DNA of 64,000 nt, from NCBI RefSeq assembly GCF_000424465.1, contig NZ_KE384194.1, positions 139,145 through 203,144 of the forward strand, in the 5' to 3' direction. The stretch's first letter is position 1, and every line of letters begins with the position of its first letter. A model generated the notes under the pieces. That model was not told the origin of the DNA. It saw nothing but the letters and a program-made list of their open reading frames with translations, and ran no database searches. The stretch is from Butyrivibrio hungatei NK4A153 (GTDB taxonomy: Bacteria > Bacillota > Clostridia > Lachnospirales > Lachnospiraceae). Below, piece after piece: positions 6,936-17,528 of this stretch. A program made the position numbers and the translations under genes.

Positions 6936-9830
6936 TTATTTTTTCAACATCTTTTTTATGTATGCTCCGGTATATGACTTCTTACACTTAGCAACTTCTT
7001 CCGGCGTGCCGCACGCAACAACCGTTCCGCCGCCCGAACCGCCCTCGGGTCCCATATCTATGATGTAATCTCCTGTTTTGATGACATCCAGATTATGCTC
7101 GATAACAACAACCGTATTTCCCTGTTCTACCAGCTCATGCATTATCTTCACAAGCTTCTGAACATCGGCAAAATGAAGTCCCGTCGTAGGCTCATCAAGA
7201 ATATAGACTGTCTTGCCCGTTCCCACCTTACTAAGCTCCGTCGCAAGCTTTATTCTCTGCGCCTCACCACCTGAAAGCTCTGTACTGGGCTGTCCAAGCT
7301 TAACATATCCAAGTCCCACATCGTAAAGAGTCTGTATCTTTCTCTTAATCGTCTTAACATTCTCAAAGAAAGTAAGCGCCTCTTCAACCGTCATATCAAG
7401 GACATCATAAATATTCTTTCCTTTATATCTGACTTCAAGAGTTTCGTGGTTATAACGTTTTCCTCCGCAGACCTCACACGGAACATATACATCCGGAAGG
7501 AAATGCATTTCAATCTTGATAATTCCGTCACCGCCGCAGGCTTCACATCTTCCGCCTTTAACGTTAAACGAGAACCTTCCCTTCTTGTATCCTCTTGCTT
7601 TCGCATCGGGGGTACCTGCAAAAAGATCCCTTATCATATCAAACACGCCCGTATATGTCGCAGGGTTTGATCTCGGAGTTCTTCCGATAGGCGACTGATC
7701 TATAGCAATGACCTTATCAACCTGCTCAAGCCCTTCAATTCCCTTGTGTTTTCCGGGTATACATCTAGCCCTGTTAAGATCTCTCGCAAGATGCTTGTAG
7801 AGTATCTCATTGACAAAAGAGCTCTTTCCGGAGCCCGAAACTCCCGTAACTATGGTAAGTACGCCAAGCGGAACATCAATATCTATATTTCTTAAGTTAT
7901 TCTCACTCGCACCTAGCACCTTAAGCCATCCCTTCGGCTCTCTTCTGACTTCCGGAACGTCGATCTTAAGTTTGCCTGCCAGATACTGGCCGGTTATCGA
8001 CTCCTCAACTTTCATGATATCTTCGGCAGTTCCCGTAGCAACGATCTTACCGCCTCTTGAGCCCGCTCCCGGTCCCACATCGACGATATAATCAGCCTCT
8101 CTCATAGTATCTTCATCATGTTCTACTACAATAAGAGTATTTCCAAGGTCTCTGAGATTCTTAAGCGTATTAAGAAGCTTATCGTTATCCCTCTGATGAA
8201 GTCCGATACTCGGCTCATCAAGGATATAGCATACTCCGCAAAGACCCGAACCGATCTGTGTAGCAAGTCTTATTCTCTGTGCCTCGCCGCCTGAAAGTGT
8301 TCCCGCGGCTCTCGAAAGCGAAAGGTAACCCAATCCTACATCCACAAGAAATCCCACTCTCGCCCTGATTTCTTTCAGAACCTGTGCACCGACAAGTTCC
8401 TGATGCTCACTAAGTTTGAGATTTTCAAGGTAGTTCTGAAGTTCATCAACCGACATTGATGTGATCTCATAGATATTCTTATCGTCTATGGTAACCGCCA
8501 GTGATTCCTTCTTAAGCCTCTGTCCGCCGCAAAGCTGACAGGGCGTGATTCTCATAAACTCCTGATATTCAGCCTTCGCCGTCTCAGAAAAAGTCTCTCT
8601 GTATCTCTGTTCAACATTCTTGATAAGTCCGTCAAAAAGAATCGGGTAATCACCCTCACCTCTTGAACCCTTGTAGTGAACATTGACAGTCTTGTCAGCT
8701 CCGTGTATGAGCATATGTCTTACCTTCTCGGGAAGATCGCAGAAAGGAGTATCAAGGCTGAATTTATAAGCTTTGGCAAGCGCTTTCAAAGTCGCATTAC
8801 TAAAACTTCCCTCCTTATTTGCAGACTGCCATCCCATAACAACGATACATCCGTCATTTATTGAAAGAGTCTTGTCGGGGATCATGAGATCTTCGTCAAA
8901 CTCCATCTTATATCCAAGTCCCGCACAGTCAGGGCAGGCTCCGAAAGGATTATTGAACGAAAAACTTCTGGGTTCAATCTCGGGAATACTGATCCCGCAA
9001 TCGGGGCAGGCAAAATTCTGGCTGAAATTAAGCTCTTTTCCATCCACCACATCAACAGTAAGAAGTCCCTCCGCAAGCTGCAGGGCACTCTCTATTGAAT
9101 CGGCAAGTCTCTTCCTTAGATTCTCGTTGTCATCTCTTATGACAATTCTGTCAACTATTACTTCTATGTTATGCTTGATGTTCTTATCAAGCTTGATTTC
9201 TTCAGAAAGCTCATACTGACTTCCGTCAATTCTTACTCTGACATAACCCGCTCTTTTTGCCCTGTCCAGAGTCTTGGCATGCTCACCTTTTTTGCCTCTT
9301 ACAACAGGTGCAAGAAGCTGGAGCTTGGTTCCGTCACCGAGAGCCATAATCTGGTCGCACATCTCATCAACCGTCTGTCTTCTTATCTCTCTTCCGCAGT
9401 TCGGACAGTGCGGTATACCTATTCTTGCATACAACAATCTGAAATGATCGTATATCTCGGTAACCGTTCCCACAGTCGATCTGGGATTCTTGTTAGTGGA
9501 CTTCTGGTCAATCGAGATTGTAGGAGAAAGTCCTTCGATTCTCTCGACATTAGGCTTATCCATCTGTCCCAGAAACATTCTTGCGTAAGATGAAAGCGAC
9601 TCCATGTACCTTCTTTGACCTTCCGCAAAAATAGTATCAAAAGCAAGTGAAGACTTACCCGATCCCGACAGTCCCGTAAAAACTGTCAGAGTCTCCCTCG
9701 GGATCTTAACACTCACATGCTTAAGATTATGTTCATCTGCACCGCGGACTCTGATGTAATCATGAATATCCGTGGGAAGAATTCTCTTTGCTGTCGTATT
9801 CTTTTTTGTCATTCTACTGTTATCCGGCAT
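6936..9830 (-). CDS. uvrA: Excinuclease ABC subunit A
   Basis: About 964 residues, normal UvrA length. Two ABC ATPase modules are present: Walker [14 protein letters not shown] and [13 protein letters not shown], with signatures [12 protein letters not shown] (first half) and [12 protein letters not shown] (second half) and Walker [12 protein letters not shown] and [11 protein letters not shown]. Zinc-finger CxxC pairs occur (CPNC, CPDC, CQLC, CEAC/CEVC). It is the damage-recognition subunit of nucleotide excision repair with UvrB. The reading frame extends to a GTG at 9848, but GGAG lies between that and the ATG at 9830, so the ATG is the likely start. It directly follows uvrB. Confidence 0.96.
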   Translation of the reverse strand: MPDNSRMTKKNTTAKRILPTDIHDYIRVRGADEHNLKHVSVKIPRETLTVFTGLSGSGKSSLAFDTIFAEGQRRYMESLSSYARMFLGQMDKPNVERIEGLSPTISIDQKSTNKNPRSTVGTVTEIYDHFRLLYARIGIPHCPNCGREIRRQTVDEMCDQIMALGDGTKLQLLAPVVRGKKGEHAKTLDRAKRAGYVRVRIDGSQYELSEEIKLDKNIKHNIEVIVDRIVIRDDNENLRKRLADSIESALQLAEGLLTVDVVDGKELNFSQNFACPDCGISIPEIEPRSFSFNNPFGACPDCAGLGYKMEFDEDLMIPDKTLSINDGCIVVMGWQSANKEGSFSNATLKALAKAYKFSLDTPFCDLPEKVRHMLIHGADKTVNVHYKGSRGEGDYPILFDGLIKNVEQRYRETFSETAKAEYQEFMRITPCQLCGGQRLKKESLAVTIDDKNIYEITSMSVDELQNYLENLKLSEHQELVGAQVLKEIRARVGFLVDVGLGYLSLSRAAGTLSGGEAQRIRLATQIGSGLCGVCYILDEPSIGLHQRDNDKLLNTLKNLRDLGNTLIVVEHDEDTMREADYIVDVGPGAGSRGGKIVATGTAEDIMKVEESITGQYLAGKLKIDVPEVRREPKGWLKVLGASENNLRNIDIDVPLGVLTIVTGVSGSGKSSFVNEILYKHLARDLNRARCIPGKHKGIEGLEQVDKVIAIDQSPIGRTPRSNPATYTGVFDMIRDLFAGTPDAKARGYKKGRFSFNVKGGRCEACGGDGIIKIEMHFLPDVYVPCEVCGGKRYNHETLEVRYKGKNIYDVLDMTVEEALTFFENVKTIKRKIQTLYDVGLGYVKLGQPSTELSGGEAQRIKLATELSKVGTGKTVYILDEPTTGLHFADVQKLVKIMHELVEQGNTVVVIEHNLDVIKTGDYIIDMGPEGGSGGGTVVACGTPEEVAKCKKSYTGAYIKKMLKK

Positions 9831-9858
9831 ATATTTATCTCCTGTCACCTATCTCAGG

Positions 9859-11850
9859 TTATTTACCTTCCGTCAGATCATTATATATTTTCTTGAGTTC
9901 AATCATTTGGTCTCTGAGTGTCGCCGCCGTTTCAAAGTCAAGCTCTGTGGCCGCACGTTTCATCTTCTTCTGAACCTGTCCGATAAGTTTCTCAAGTTCA
10001 TCCTTATCCATTGCCTCAGGATCTTTTTCAAACTTAACTTCTTCCTTGGCGATAGCCTTGGTAACTGCGATAAGCTCTCTTACCGCCTTCTTTATTGTCT
10101 GCGGAGTTATTCCGTGTTCCTTATTGTATTCTTCCTGTATCTTACGTCTTCTCGCCGTTTCATCGATAGCTTTCTGCATCGACTCCGTCATATTATCGGC
10201 GTACATGATAACGTGTCCTTCCGCATTACGCGCAGCACGTCCGATTGTCTGAATAAGCGACGTCTCCGAACGAAGAAATCCCTCTTTGTCCGCATCGATT
10301 ATCGCAACAAGTGATATTTCAGGAATATCAAGTCCCTCTCTCAAAAGGTTGATTCCGACAAGAACATCAAAGACATCAAGACGCATATCTCTGATTATCT
10401 CAGCTCTTTCAAGCGTATCGATATCGGAATGAAGGTATTTTACCCTTATTCCCGACTCTGCAAGGTACTCCGTCAGATCCTCAGCCATTCTCTTGGTGAG
10501 CGTAGTCACAAGAACCTTATTCTTCTTATCTATCTCTGTACGAATCTCACCTATGAGATCGTCAATCTGTCCCTCAACAGGGCGTACGGAAATCTCGGGA
10601 TCGAGAAGTCCCGTAGGCCTTATTACCTGCTCGGTTCTTAGAAGTTCATGCTCTTCCTCATATTTTCCCGGAGTAGCGGAGCAAAAGAGCATCTGGTCAA
10701 TGTGCGATTCGAACTCCTCAAAATTTAGCGGTCTGTTATCAAGCGCAGACGGAAGCCTGAATCCATAATCAACAAGCGTAAGTTTCCTGCTCCTGTCTCC
10801 GTGATACATGGCACCGACCTGCGGAATCGTCATATGCGACTCATCAACGATTATCAGGAAATCTCTGTCAAAGAAGTCCAAAAGAGTAAGCGGCGGTTCA
10901 CCAGGTGCCATAAAGTTAAGGTGTCTTGAATAGTTCTCAATTCCCGAGCAAAAGCCCGTCTCCTTAAGCATCTCTATATCAAAATTGGTTCGCTCAGAGA
11001 TTCTCTGGGCTTCAATAAGTCTGTCCTCTCCCTTAAAGAACTTGATCTGTTCCTCAAGCTCTTTCTCAATTTCAACGCACGCCATGTTGATCTTCTCCTG
11101 AGGAACAACATAGTGTGAAGCAGGATAGATCATAACGTGCGAAAGCTCGCTTCTTACCTTAGCTGTGACAGGTTCAATCTCAGTAATCCTGTCTATCTCA
11201 TCGCCAAAGAACTCTATCCTTATCAGATAATCATCCGCATTAGCAGGAAAAACCTCTATCGTATCGCCTCTTACCCTGAAATTGCATCTTCCGAGCTCAA
11301 GATCGTTTCTCGTATACTGTATCGCAACAAGCTCTTCTATCGTCTTGTCTCTATCCTTCTGCATTCCCGGGCGAAGTGAAATTGACATTCCCTTAAATTC
11401 ATCAGGGCTTCCAAGTCCGTATATACAAGATACGCTGGCAACAACGATAACATCCTTCCTCTCCGAAAGTGACGCCGTTGCCGAAAGCCTGAGCTTATCA
11501 ATCTCATCATTTATCGACGAGTCTTTTGCAATATATGTATCTGTCTGAGGAACATACGCTTCAGGCTGATAGTAATCGTAGTAGGATACAAAATACTCAA
11601 CTGCGTTTTCGGGAAAAAACTCCTTCATCTCGCCATAGAGCTGGCCTGCAAGAGTTTTATTGTGGCTGATGATCAGCGTGGGTTTATTTAGCGCCGCTAT
11701 GACATTTGCCATAGTGAACGTCTTACCCGATCCCGTAACACCAAGTAAAGTCTGAAATTGATTGCCTTCCTTAAACCCCTTAACCAACTCCTCTATTGCT
11801 TGGGGCTGGTCTCCTGTGGGCTTAAACTCAGAGTGTAATTTGAAATCCAT
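9859..11850 (-). CDS. uvrB: Excinuclease ABC subunit B
   Basis: 663 residues, full length. Walker [16 protein letters not shown], the damage-sensing beta-hairpin [22 protein letters not shown] box, helicase motif [11 protein letters not shown] and a C-terminal UVR domain ([20 protein letters not shown]) are all visible. UvrB loads at lesions with UvrA and recruits UvrC. uvrA follows on the same strand with a gap of under 30 bp, so a uvrBA operon is expected. The start has GGGGAA about 8 nt upstream. uvrC is not in the window. Confidence 0.97.
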   Translation of the reverse strand: MDFKLHSEFKPTGDQPQAIEELVKGFKEGNQFQTLLGVTGSGKTFTMANVIAALNKPTLIISHNKTLAGQLYGEMKEFFPENAVEYFVSYYDYYQPEAYVPQTDTYIAKDSSINDEIDKLRLSATASLSERKDVIVVASVSCIYGLGSPDEFKGMSISLRPGMQKDRDKTIEELVAIQYTRNDLELGRCNFRVRGDTIEVFPANADDYLIRIEFFGDEIDRITEIEPVTAKVRSELSHVMIYPASHYVVPQEKINMACVEIEKELEEQIKFFKGEDRLIEAQRISERTNFDIEMLKETGFCSGIENYSRHLNFMAPGEPPLTLLDFFDRDFLIIVDESHMTIPQVGAMYHGDRSRKLTLVDYGFRLPSALDNRPLNFEEFESHIDQMLFCSATPGKYEEEHELLRTEQVIRPTGLLDPEISVRPVEGQIDDLIGEIRTEIDKKNKVLVTTLTKRMAEDLTEYLAESGIRVKYLHSDIDTLERAEIIRDMRLDVFDVLVGINLLREGLDIPEISLVAIIDADKEGFLRSETSLIQTIGRAARNAEGHVIMYADNMTESMQKAIDETARRRKIQEEYNKEHGITPQTIKKAVRELIAVTKAIAKEEVKFEKDPEAMDKDELEKLIGQVQKKMKRAATELDFETAATLRDQMIELKKIYNDLTEGK

Positions 11851-11893
11851 ATCTCAGTTCCCCTCGATAATTTGATAAGTATCTTCTATCAAA

Positions 11894-11934
11894 CAAAAAA
11901 GAAATGATATACCGCTGTTACAGTATATCATTTC
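11894..11934 (-). terminator. Rho-independent terminator after the ATP-grasp gene
   Basis: On the minus strand GAAATGATATAC pairs with GTATATCATTTC over 12 bp around a 10-nt loop and is followed by TTTTTTGTTT. It separates the GT2/ATP-grasp unit from uvrB. Confidence 0.88.
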
Positions 11935-11978
11935 AGAATTCACGCGTCTATAAAAACTTGAACACATGTTCGCAATAT

Positions 11979-13115
11979 TCACTTCGCCACAATATCCCGA
12001 ACCAGCTTCGCATCATCGCCCGCAACAATGAAATATCCAAATCTGGAAGAGCTGTCCACAACTTTTCTGTCGGTAATCTCTTCAACACTACTCTCAATAA
12101 CAAGATCCTGATATTTTGAACAAATCTCCTGACAATAATCGGCATCTTCCCGGCAGAAAACAAACTTGATTCCCGCTGCGATGTGCTTCTTACCGGAAGT
12201 GAGGTCGGGCACGTTTCCAAGAGCCACATCGATGACTGCTTTGACAAAATCAATGCCGGTAGTCAGCTGCACAAGTGAACTTCCGATGCAGTCGCCGCCC
12301 ATTCTCCCGCCAATTTCGACAATCTTTATAACGCCGTCTTCGCGGATAAGAATCTCGGAATGTGACGCGCCGTTCTCTATCTCAAGCGCATCAAGTGCGC
12401 CATATATGACGTTTCTGATGTTCTCATAAGTCTTTTCATCTACAGGTGCAGGTTCAAAGTGTCCGGTCTCGATGAAATTCGGGCTTCCCGTTGTGAACTT
12501 CTCGGTCACGGCAAGAAGTGTATGTTTCCCGTTGTATGAGATACACTCAACACTGTACTCTTTTCCCTCAACGAATTCCTCGATGATCGCGGTCTTCTCA
12601 AAGCTCACATCTCTTGCAGATGCTATCGCAGCCATGATTCCAGACTTTGACTTAAGCTTTGTAACAGCTCTGCTTCCGGATCTGTCCGTGGGCTTTACGA
12701 TTATCGGATATTCAAATCCAAGCTCATCAACATTGACCGAGTCATCAGCCAAAACGTATTTAGGGCACGGAATATTCTTTTCCGTAAGGGCATTTCTCAT
12801 TGCAAACTTATTGGTCGACTTGTACGTGCATGAAAGCGAATTGCCCGAAAGCCCCATCTTATCTGCAACATAGTTTACAGTGAGCATCGCAAGATCGGAT
12901 GCAATACTGCATATTCCGTCAATTCCTATCTCTTTGCACTTCTCACAGATAGCCTCTTTTTCAACAATACTTATCGGATAAAAGAAATCGGCCGTAGCTT
13001 CGCCTACATCTCCAACGCCCCATGCGAACACATGAGTTTCAAGTCCCATTTCTTTTGCCTTTAAAATCAGCGGATTCTGAAGATATGAAGCGCCGATGAT
13101 CGCCAGTTTTTTCAT
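11979..13115 (-). CDS. ATP-grasp domain ligase, substrate unknown
   Basis: 378 residues of the ATP-grasp (carbamoyl-phosphate-synthetase/biotin-carboxylase-like) superfamily. An N-terminal Rossmann-like domain (KLAIIGASYLQNPLI), ATP-binding IIVKPTDRSGSRAV and IEEFVEGKEYSVE, and the metal-binding stretch VKIVEIGGRMGGDCIGSS are visible. Such enzymes couple a carboxylate to an amine or thiol through an acyl-phosphate. The gene starts 3 bp after a bactoprenol-type glycosyltransferase with its RBS (GAGGAG) inside that gene, suggesting a linked role in surface polymer or small-molecule modification. That link is inference; purT/purK-type biosynthesis looks less likely from context. Confidence 0.8.
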   Translation of the reverse strand: MKKLAIIGASYLQNPLILKAKEMGLETHVFAWGVGDVGEATADFFYPISIVEKEAICEKCKEIGIDGICSIASDLAMLTVNYVADKMGLSGNSLSCTYKSTNKFAMRNALTEKNIPCPKYVLADDSVNVDELGFEYPIIVKPTDRSGSRAVTKLKSKSGIMAAIASARDVSFEKTAIIEEFVEGKEYSVECISYNGKHTLLAVTEKFTTGSPNFIETGHFEPAPVDEKTYENIRNVIYGALDALEIENGASHSEILIREDGVIKIVEIGGRMGGDCIGSSLVQLTTGIDFVKAVIDVALGNVPDLTSGKKHIAAGIKFVFCREDADYCQEICSKYQDLVIESSVEEITDRKVVDSSSRFGYFIVAGDDAKLVRDIVAK

Positions 13116-13118
13116 ATA

Positions 13119-14051
13119 CTACTCCTCTTCGTGTCGGTTAAGCATTTTGTCAATAATATAAATAGGTCTTCCTTTACTCTCGGAAAAGATATTTCCGATG
13201 TATATCCCGACTATTCCCAAGGCGCTCAGCATAAGTCCGCCCATCATATATATCGATGCAATGACCGAAGGCCAGCCTATATCCAGATCTCTCACAGCGT
13301 AATTTCTGATAACAAGATAGATCAAAAATATAAATGCCGCACATGAAAGTGCAAATCCCAACTTAACCGCCATAAACAGCGGCTTGTTGGACTGCGCGGT
13401 AATAAGGCTGATCGCAAGATTAACTTTTTTGCTGAAAGTATATGACGACTTTCCCGCAAATCTTTCATCCGACTCAAGCTCGATGGTTGTGTCATTATAG
13501 CCAAGCCACATGAGGAACATGATGTAATCTCTGGTCTGCTCTTTCATCTTAAGAAAAGAATCTACGACTTTTCTTTTGGCAACACTGTAATTACCCACCT
13601 CGAAGTCGTACTTCATGTCTGAGAGCTTATTATATACAGCGTAAAAAGATCTTGATAAAGCTTTTACAATAAAGGTATCCTTTCTTTCTTTTCGCTTGGA
13701 ATATACAATATCGTAACCTTCCTCTATCTTGTCCAAAAACAGTGGCAAAAACTCAGGTCTGTCCTGAAGATCGCAGTCCATTACAGAAACAAGATCTCCT
13801 GTCGACTTCTCAAGACCTGCGGTTATCGCACGCATCTGTCCAAAGTTCCTTGAAAGTTTTATTCCCACAACGCGCTTATCCTTAACGCAGAGCTTCTCGA
13901 TCTCTTCCCACGATTTCTGTGGGCAATGGTCGTCCACCATGATTATCTCAAAGGATTTTCCTGCATCTTCAAGCGTTGCAACAAGCCTCTTATATAGTTC
14001 GGGTACCGCCTCCCTGCATCCGTATACAGGGATAACTACTGAAATATCCAT
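13119..14051 (-). CDS. Family 2 glycosyltransferase, GtrB/DPM1-like with two membrane helices
   Basis: 310 residues. The N-terminal GT-A domain begins SVVIPVYGCREAVPELYKRL and has the metal/nucleotide-binding VSVMDCDLQDRPEFL. Two C-terminal hydrophobic helices lie at about residues 228-250 and 262-288, giving the typical layout of polyprenyl-phosphate glycosyltransferases (GtrB, ArnC, DPM synthase). The expected reaction is transfer of a sugar from a nucleotide donor to undecaprenyl phosphate at the inner membrane face. RBS GAGGA is 5 nt upstream. It is probably cotranscribed with the ATP-grasp gene immediately downstream. Confidence 0.9.
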   Translation of the reverse strand: MDISVVIPVYGCREAVPELYKRLVATLEDAGKSFEIIMVDDHCPQKSWEEIEKLCVKDKRVVGIKLSRNFGQMRAITAGLEKSTGDLVSVMDCDLQDRPEFLPLFLDKIEEGYDIVYSKRKERKDTFIVKALSRSFYAVYNKLSDMKYDFEVGNYSVAKRKVVDSFLKMKEQTRDYIMFLMWLGYNDTTIELESDERFAGKSSYTFSKKVNLAISLITAQSNKPLFMAVKLGFALSCAAFIFLIYLVIRNYAVRDLDIGWPSVIASIYMMGGLMLSALGIVGIYIGNIFSESKGRPIYIIDKMLNRHEEE

Positions 14052-14128
14052 AAATATCCTCGTGTTTTCTTTTTGAATTTCATAGTTATAAATATGAAAC
14101 CAACATAGGATATTTTATCATATTACAA

Positions 14129-14365
14129 TCAAAGATTAAACGAATCATATGTATAGACCATATCCTGTTCAATCACGAAATCATCGCAAAAAGTATTCCT
14201 CTTTGTATCGATATGATCCAGGAGCTGCGTCGTGCACATTGCGGCAGTCGCATCTCCCTCAGGTATTTCAGGCTTTGCACCGCCTTTCGTAAGCAGACTT
14301 GCAAGTCCCAGTATCATCATGATTCCTATAAAGATCACTCCGAATGTGTATAAAAAAATAATCAT
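14129..14365 (-). CDS. Small single-pass membrane protein of unknown function
   Basis: 78 residues with one N-terminal membrane helix (about 2-25, IIFLYTFGVIFIGIMMILGLASLL) and a short soluble tail containing two cysteines. No family was recognised. Its ATG overlaps the kinase stop (ATGA) and is preceded by GGAGGGG, so it is translated as part of the PP2C-kinase operon. It could be an accessory or target of the kinase; that is context only. Confidence 0.7.
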   Translation of the reverse strand: MIIFLYTFGVIFIGIMMILGLASLLTKGGAKPEIPEGDATAAMCTTQLLDHIDTKRNTFCDDFVIEQDMVYTYDSFNL

Positions 14366-15339
14366 TTCCCCTCCTGAAAAAATTCTTTATCAATAAATTC
14401 AGCTATTCTCTCTTTTGCATTATATAATCGTCCATTAAATGCGGGCACGCGCTCTTTTGCATCGCTCCCAACGTAATTCATGACAGGTTCCGCGTACAAG
14501 ATTACTCCCGACATTGTCGCAGCAACGACCGCTACTGCGACGCCTCTCTTTATATATCTGACAACAATGTCACGTTTTCTTTTCACAATACTGTCCAAAA
14601 GAGCTTTCTCTATCTCTCCGCAGGATCTGAACCTGTCATCGCGCCCTGGCTTTATGCATTTATTTATTATCTTCACGAAATCGCCTGAAAGTCCCGGCGC
14701 TCCGTTTAGCTTAAAGTTTTCAAGTGCCGCTTCGTTCTTGATATCTATCCCCGTTGTCATCTGCAAAAGAGTCATCCCAAAGCAATATATATCCGTTTTT
14801 GGATCTGTTTGGCCCAGAGTCCCGTACTGTTCGGGCGCCGCAAATCCCACGGTTCCAAGATAAGATGTGTCGGACTTTTCGCCTTTTCTATAGATCCTCG
14901 CCGCTCCGAAATCTATCAGATGCACCTTTCCGTCCTTGCCGATAATGATATTCGCAGGCTTAAGGTCCCTGTATATTACTGGTTCCCGCAATCCGTGAAG
15001 ATACTTAAGTATCCTGATAAGCTCAATAGCGATTCCAACGGTCTCTTTCTCGGAAAAAACTCCGTTCATCCGAAGTTTCTCCGAAAGGCTGTTTCCCGCG
15101 ATATACTGCATGACCATAAATCCTTCTTCATAATCTACAAGTTTCTGTATTCCCGGATAATTGAACCTCTTTAACATTAACGCCTCATCTTCCAAAGACG
15201 ACTTTGCCTTGAAACTCTCCTTCTTAAGAGCTTTTACCGTCACCTTTTTGCCGGTACGCATATCACGTGCCGCAAAGACTGCGCTTGTTCCGCCCTCTCC
15301 GATTTTCTTTATTATCCTGTATCTTTTTATATCTTTCAT
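14362..15339 (-). CDS. Membrane-anchored Ser/Thr protein kinase without PASTA domains
   Basis: About 325 residues. Hanks-type kinase motifs are complete: GEGGTSAVFAARD loop, VTVKALKKE lysine, VIYRDLKPANIIIG catalytic loop, LIDFGAARIY (DFG) and GTVGFAAPEQYG activation segment. One membrane helix lies near residues 265-287, followed by an extracytoplasmic tail of roughly 40 residues that has no PASTA repeats. An in-frame ATG occurs 6 codons upstream, but GGAG lies 8 nt before the ATG at 15339, which also overlaps the phosphatase stop as ATGA. Kinase and PP2C phosphatase encoded together form a reversible phosphorylation pair. Substrates are unknown. Confidence 0.9.
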   Translation of the reverse strand: MKDIKRYRIIKKIGEGGTSAVFAARDMRTGKKVTVKALKKESFKAKSSLEDEALMLKRFNYPGIQKLVDYEEGFMVMQYIAGNSLSEKLRMNGVFSEKETVGIAIELIRILKYLHGLREPVIYRDLKPANIIIGKDGKVHLIDFGAARIYRKGEKSDTSYLGTVGFAAPEQYGTLGQTDPKTDIYCFGMTLLQMTTGIDIKNEAALENFKLNGAPGLSGDFVKIINKCIKPGRDDRFRSCGEIEKALLDSIVKRKRDIVVRYIKRGVAVAVVAATMSGVILYAEPVMNYVGSDAKERVPAFNGRLYNAKERIAEFIDKEFFQEGK

Positions 15340-16124
15340 GCACCAAGCTCCATACAAAGCGCCGCAACAGATATATTGTCCGTTTCATTTCTGTCGTATG
15401 CTGTCTTTACAAGCTTTTTACATGCATCCAGCATATCCTCCGATGTAACGCACATCTGCGGGCAAAGCATACTGTAAAGCTCAGTCTTTTCCATTGTTCT
15501 CCAGAATCCGTCCGAACACGCTATCACGGTAGAATCATTTTTAAAAGTTCCTCGTGTTATATCGGGTTCGGGAGTTTTCATTGAACCAAGACATCTTAGG
15601 AGCACGCTCTTTTCCCTGTCATTTAACGCTTCTTTCTCCGTAATTTTTCCTTCATCCAGTTTTTTCTGCAAAACGCTGTGATCTTTCGTAAGCTTTATTA
15701 CATCCCCCTTTGAAACAGCATATATTCTGGAATCTCCGATATTCATGATCATGTATCTGTCGCCTATCTGCAAAAGAGCTGTCAGCGTCGTTCCAAGGTT
15801 GATCTTCCTGTGCTTCGCATATCTTCTTAATTCTCCACCAATCCTTGCAATAAGTCTTCGCCACGATACTTCTATCACATCCCACAGTCTGTCCGCCTCA
15901 AGGTCCTGCATAAGAGACAACTCCTCATGGAACCAGTTTTCAAGCGACCTGACCACTTTACAGCTTGCAACCTCCCCCTTCGGCAGACCTCCCATTCCGT
16001 CACATACCGCGACAAAAGAGATTCTTCCAAGTTTCTCTGAATTTGCAACTTTCACCAGCACAGAATCCTGGTTTACCTTACGTTTTCTACCCGCATCGGT
16101 ATAAATACACGCTTTGACTTTCAT
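15336..16124 (-). CDS. PP2C-family Ser/Thr protein phosphatase
   Basis: About 262 residues with PPM/PP2C motifs in order: KVNQDSVLV, AVCDGMGGLPKGEVAS, NIGDSRIYAVS, LTKDHSV, IACSDGFWR and TDNISVAAL. The acidic residues that bind the two metal ions are present. It should dephosphorylate targets of the adjacent kinase. The open frame runs further upstream, but the ATG at 16124 has AGGGA just before it and aligns with family N-termini (KVKACIYTDAGRKRKVNQDS). First gene of the operon; a terminator separates it from ctpA upstream. Confidence 0.92.
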   Translation of the reverse strand: MKVKACIYTDAGRKRKVNQDSVLVKVANSEKLGRISFVAVCDGMGGLPKGEVASCKVVRSLENWFHEELSLMQDLEADRLWDVIEVSWRRLIARIGGELRRYAKHRKINLGTTLTALLQIGDRYMIMNIGDSRIYAVSKGDVIKLTKDHSVLQKKLDEGKITEKEALNDREKSVLLRCLGSMKTPEPDITRGTFKNDSTVIACSDGFWRTMEKTELYSMLCPQMCVTSEDMLDACKKLVKTAYDRNETDNISVAALCMELGA

Positions 16125-16170
16125 AACTTCCCTGCTTTCAAAAATGGAAATACTACTCGAAATGAGTAAG

Positions 16171-16204
16171 AAAATAAAAACCTGTGCCAAAGATTTAGCA
16201 CAGG
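16171..16204 (-). terminator. Terminator after ctpA
   Basis: CCTGTGC and GCACAGG pair on the minus strand around a short loop and are followed by TTTTTATTTTC. This ends the ftsE-ftsX-M23-ctpA unit. Confidence 0.85.
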
Positions 16205-16227
16205 TTCAGATAATACTATTTATTTTT

Positions 16228-17505
16228 TTATTTGTCAATAAGCTCCTTCATGACTTCGATTGCCTTCTCTTTCTGATTGTCAATCTTGTCTCTCTGAGCC
16301 TTCTCAATATCAAGTTCAACCTCAACATCCGGTTCGATTCCTATTCCATGGATGTTGTAGCCGTTGGGAGTATAGTAATCACTTACAGTAAGTTTAACGG
16401 CAGTTCCGTCATTAAGATCGAATACACTCTGAACGATTCCTTTTCCGAAAGACTTAACACCTACAAGCTTACCGATTCCGTAATCCTTAATTGCACCTGC
16501 AAGTATTTCTGAAGCACTTGCTGAGTACTGGTTAATGAGAACAACAACCGGAATGTCTATCTGACGTGTTCCGTCGCAGGTATAATTCTGCTGATGACCT
16601 TCTCTGTCCACAGTATATACGATATTGCCCTTAGGAAGGAGCTGTCTTGCTATATCGCAAACAGTAACGAGGTTTCCTCCGGGATTACTTCTAAGGTCGA
16701 TCATAAGTCCCTTGATACCGCTTGCACGAAGCTCTGCAAGTCCCTCAGTGAACTGATCCGTTGTGATCTCATCAAACTCTGAGATCTTAAGATATCCGAT
16801 TCCGTCTTTAAGAAGTTCGGTCGTAACTGTCGGAACCTGTATCTCATTTCTGATAACATCGACTTCAACATTCTCAACAGATCCGTCTCTTACCAGAGTG
16901 AGATGTACGGAAGTTCCTTTTTCGCCCTTAATCTTGGCAACAACTTCATCAAGGGTAAGCCCCTGTATACTTTCTTTGTCGACTTCAGCGATGATATCGC
17001 CTTCCATGAGACCTGCGTCAGCAGCAGGGCTTCCTTCCATAACGCCCGTTATTACAGGCACATTTTTTTCCTGATCCATTCCGACATATGCGCCGATTCC
17101 GTAATAAACGCCCTTAGTCACAGCCTTGAGCTCTTCAAGTTCGTCCGCCGTGTAATAAACAGAATAGGGATCTCCCAAAGATTCTATAAGACCCTTGTAT
17201 ATTCCCTCGGCTTCAGTAGCCTTATCCACATCGTCCTTATAGTAATTGGTATCAACGAGATTCTCAAGCATCTTAACCTTTTTGATCGTTTCACTGTTAA
17301 GAACTCCGTTTTCGTTCTGACCACCGGAACGAACTCCCGTTGTCAAAATAAACATGATAGCACCTGCTGAAAAAACAAAAAGTGCGCAAAGTGCTCCGAT
17401 GAGGATTCCGCTTATAAACCTTCTTTTAAGCTTCTTATCCGCTTCCGTTTCATTACTTACCGGCTCTTTGGCCAGTTCATTGTTCTCGATATTTTCGTTT
17501 TCCAA
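16228..17505 (-). CDS. ctpA: S41-family carboxy-terminal processing protease (CtpA/CtpB type)
   Basis: 425 residues. An N-terminal signal-anchor helix (about 32-58), a PDZ domain (VPVITGVMEGSPAADAGLMEGDIIAEVD) and the S41 peptidase domain with catalytic Ser in NQYSASASEILAGA and Lys in GVKSFGKGIVQSVF are visible. It acts outside the membrane, cleaving C-termini of exported proteins. Translation begins at TTG (17505) with AGGAG ten bases upstream. It is last in the ftsE-ftsX-M23 hydrolase unit; ctpB also follows ftsEX in B. subtilis, so turnover of wall hydrolase components is a plausible role. Confidence 0.93.
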   Translation of the reverse strand: MENENIENNELAKEPVSNETEADKKLKRRFISGILIGALCALFVFSAGAIMFILTTGVRSGGQNENGVLNSETIKKVKMLENLVDTNYYKDDVDKATEAEGIYKGLIESLGDPYSVYYTADELEELKAVTKGVYYGIGAYVGMDQEKNVPVITGVMEGSPAADAGLMEGDIIAEVDKESIQGLTLDEVVAKIKGEKGTSVHLTLVRDGSVENVEVDVIRNEIQVPTVTTELLKDGIGYLKISEFDEITTDQFTEGLAELRASGIKGLMIDLRSNPGGNLVTVCDIARQLLPKGNIVYTVDREGHQQNYTCDGTRQIDIPVVVLINQYSASASEILAGAIKDYGIGKLVGVKSFGKGIVQSVFDLNDGTAVKLTVSDYYTPNGYNIHGIGIEPDVEVELDIEKAQRDKIDNQKEKAIEVMKELIDK

Positions 17506-17528
17506 TGTTCTTTATCTCCTGTCCGCTT

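Noticed and set aside
9831-9848. GTG start for uvrA
   Set aside because: The GGAG between GTG and ATG is correctly spaced only for the ATG at 9830, and family N-termini do not need the extra residues.
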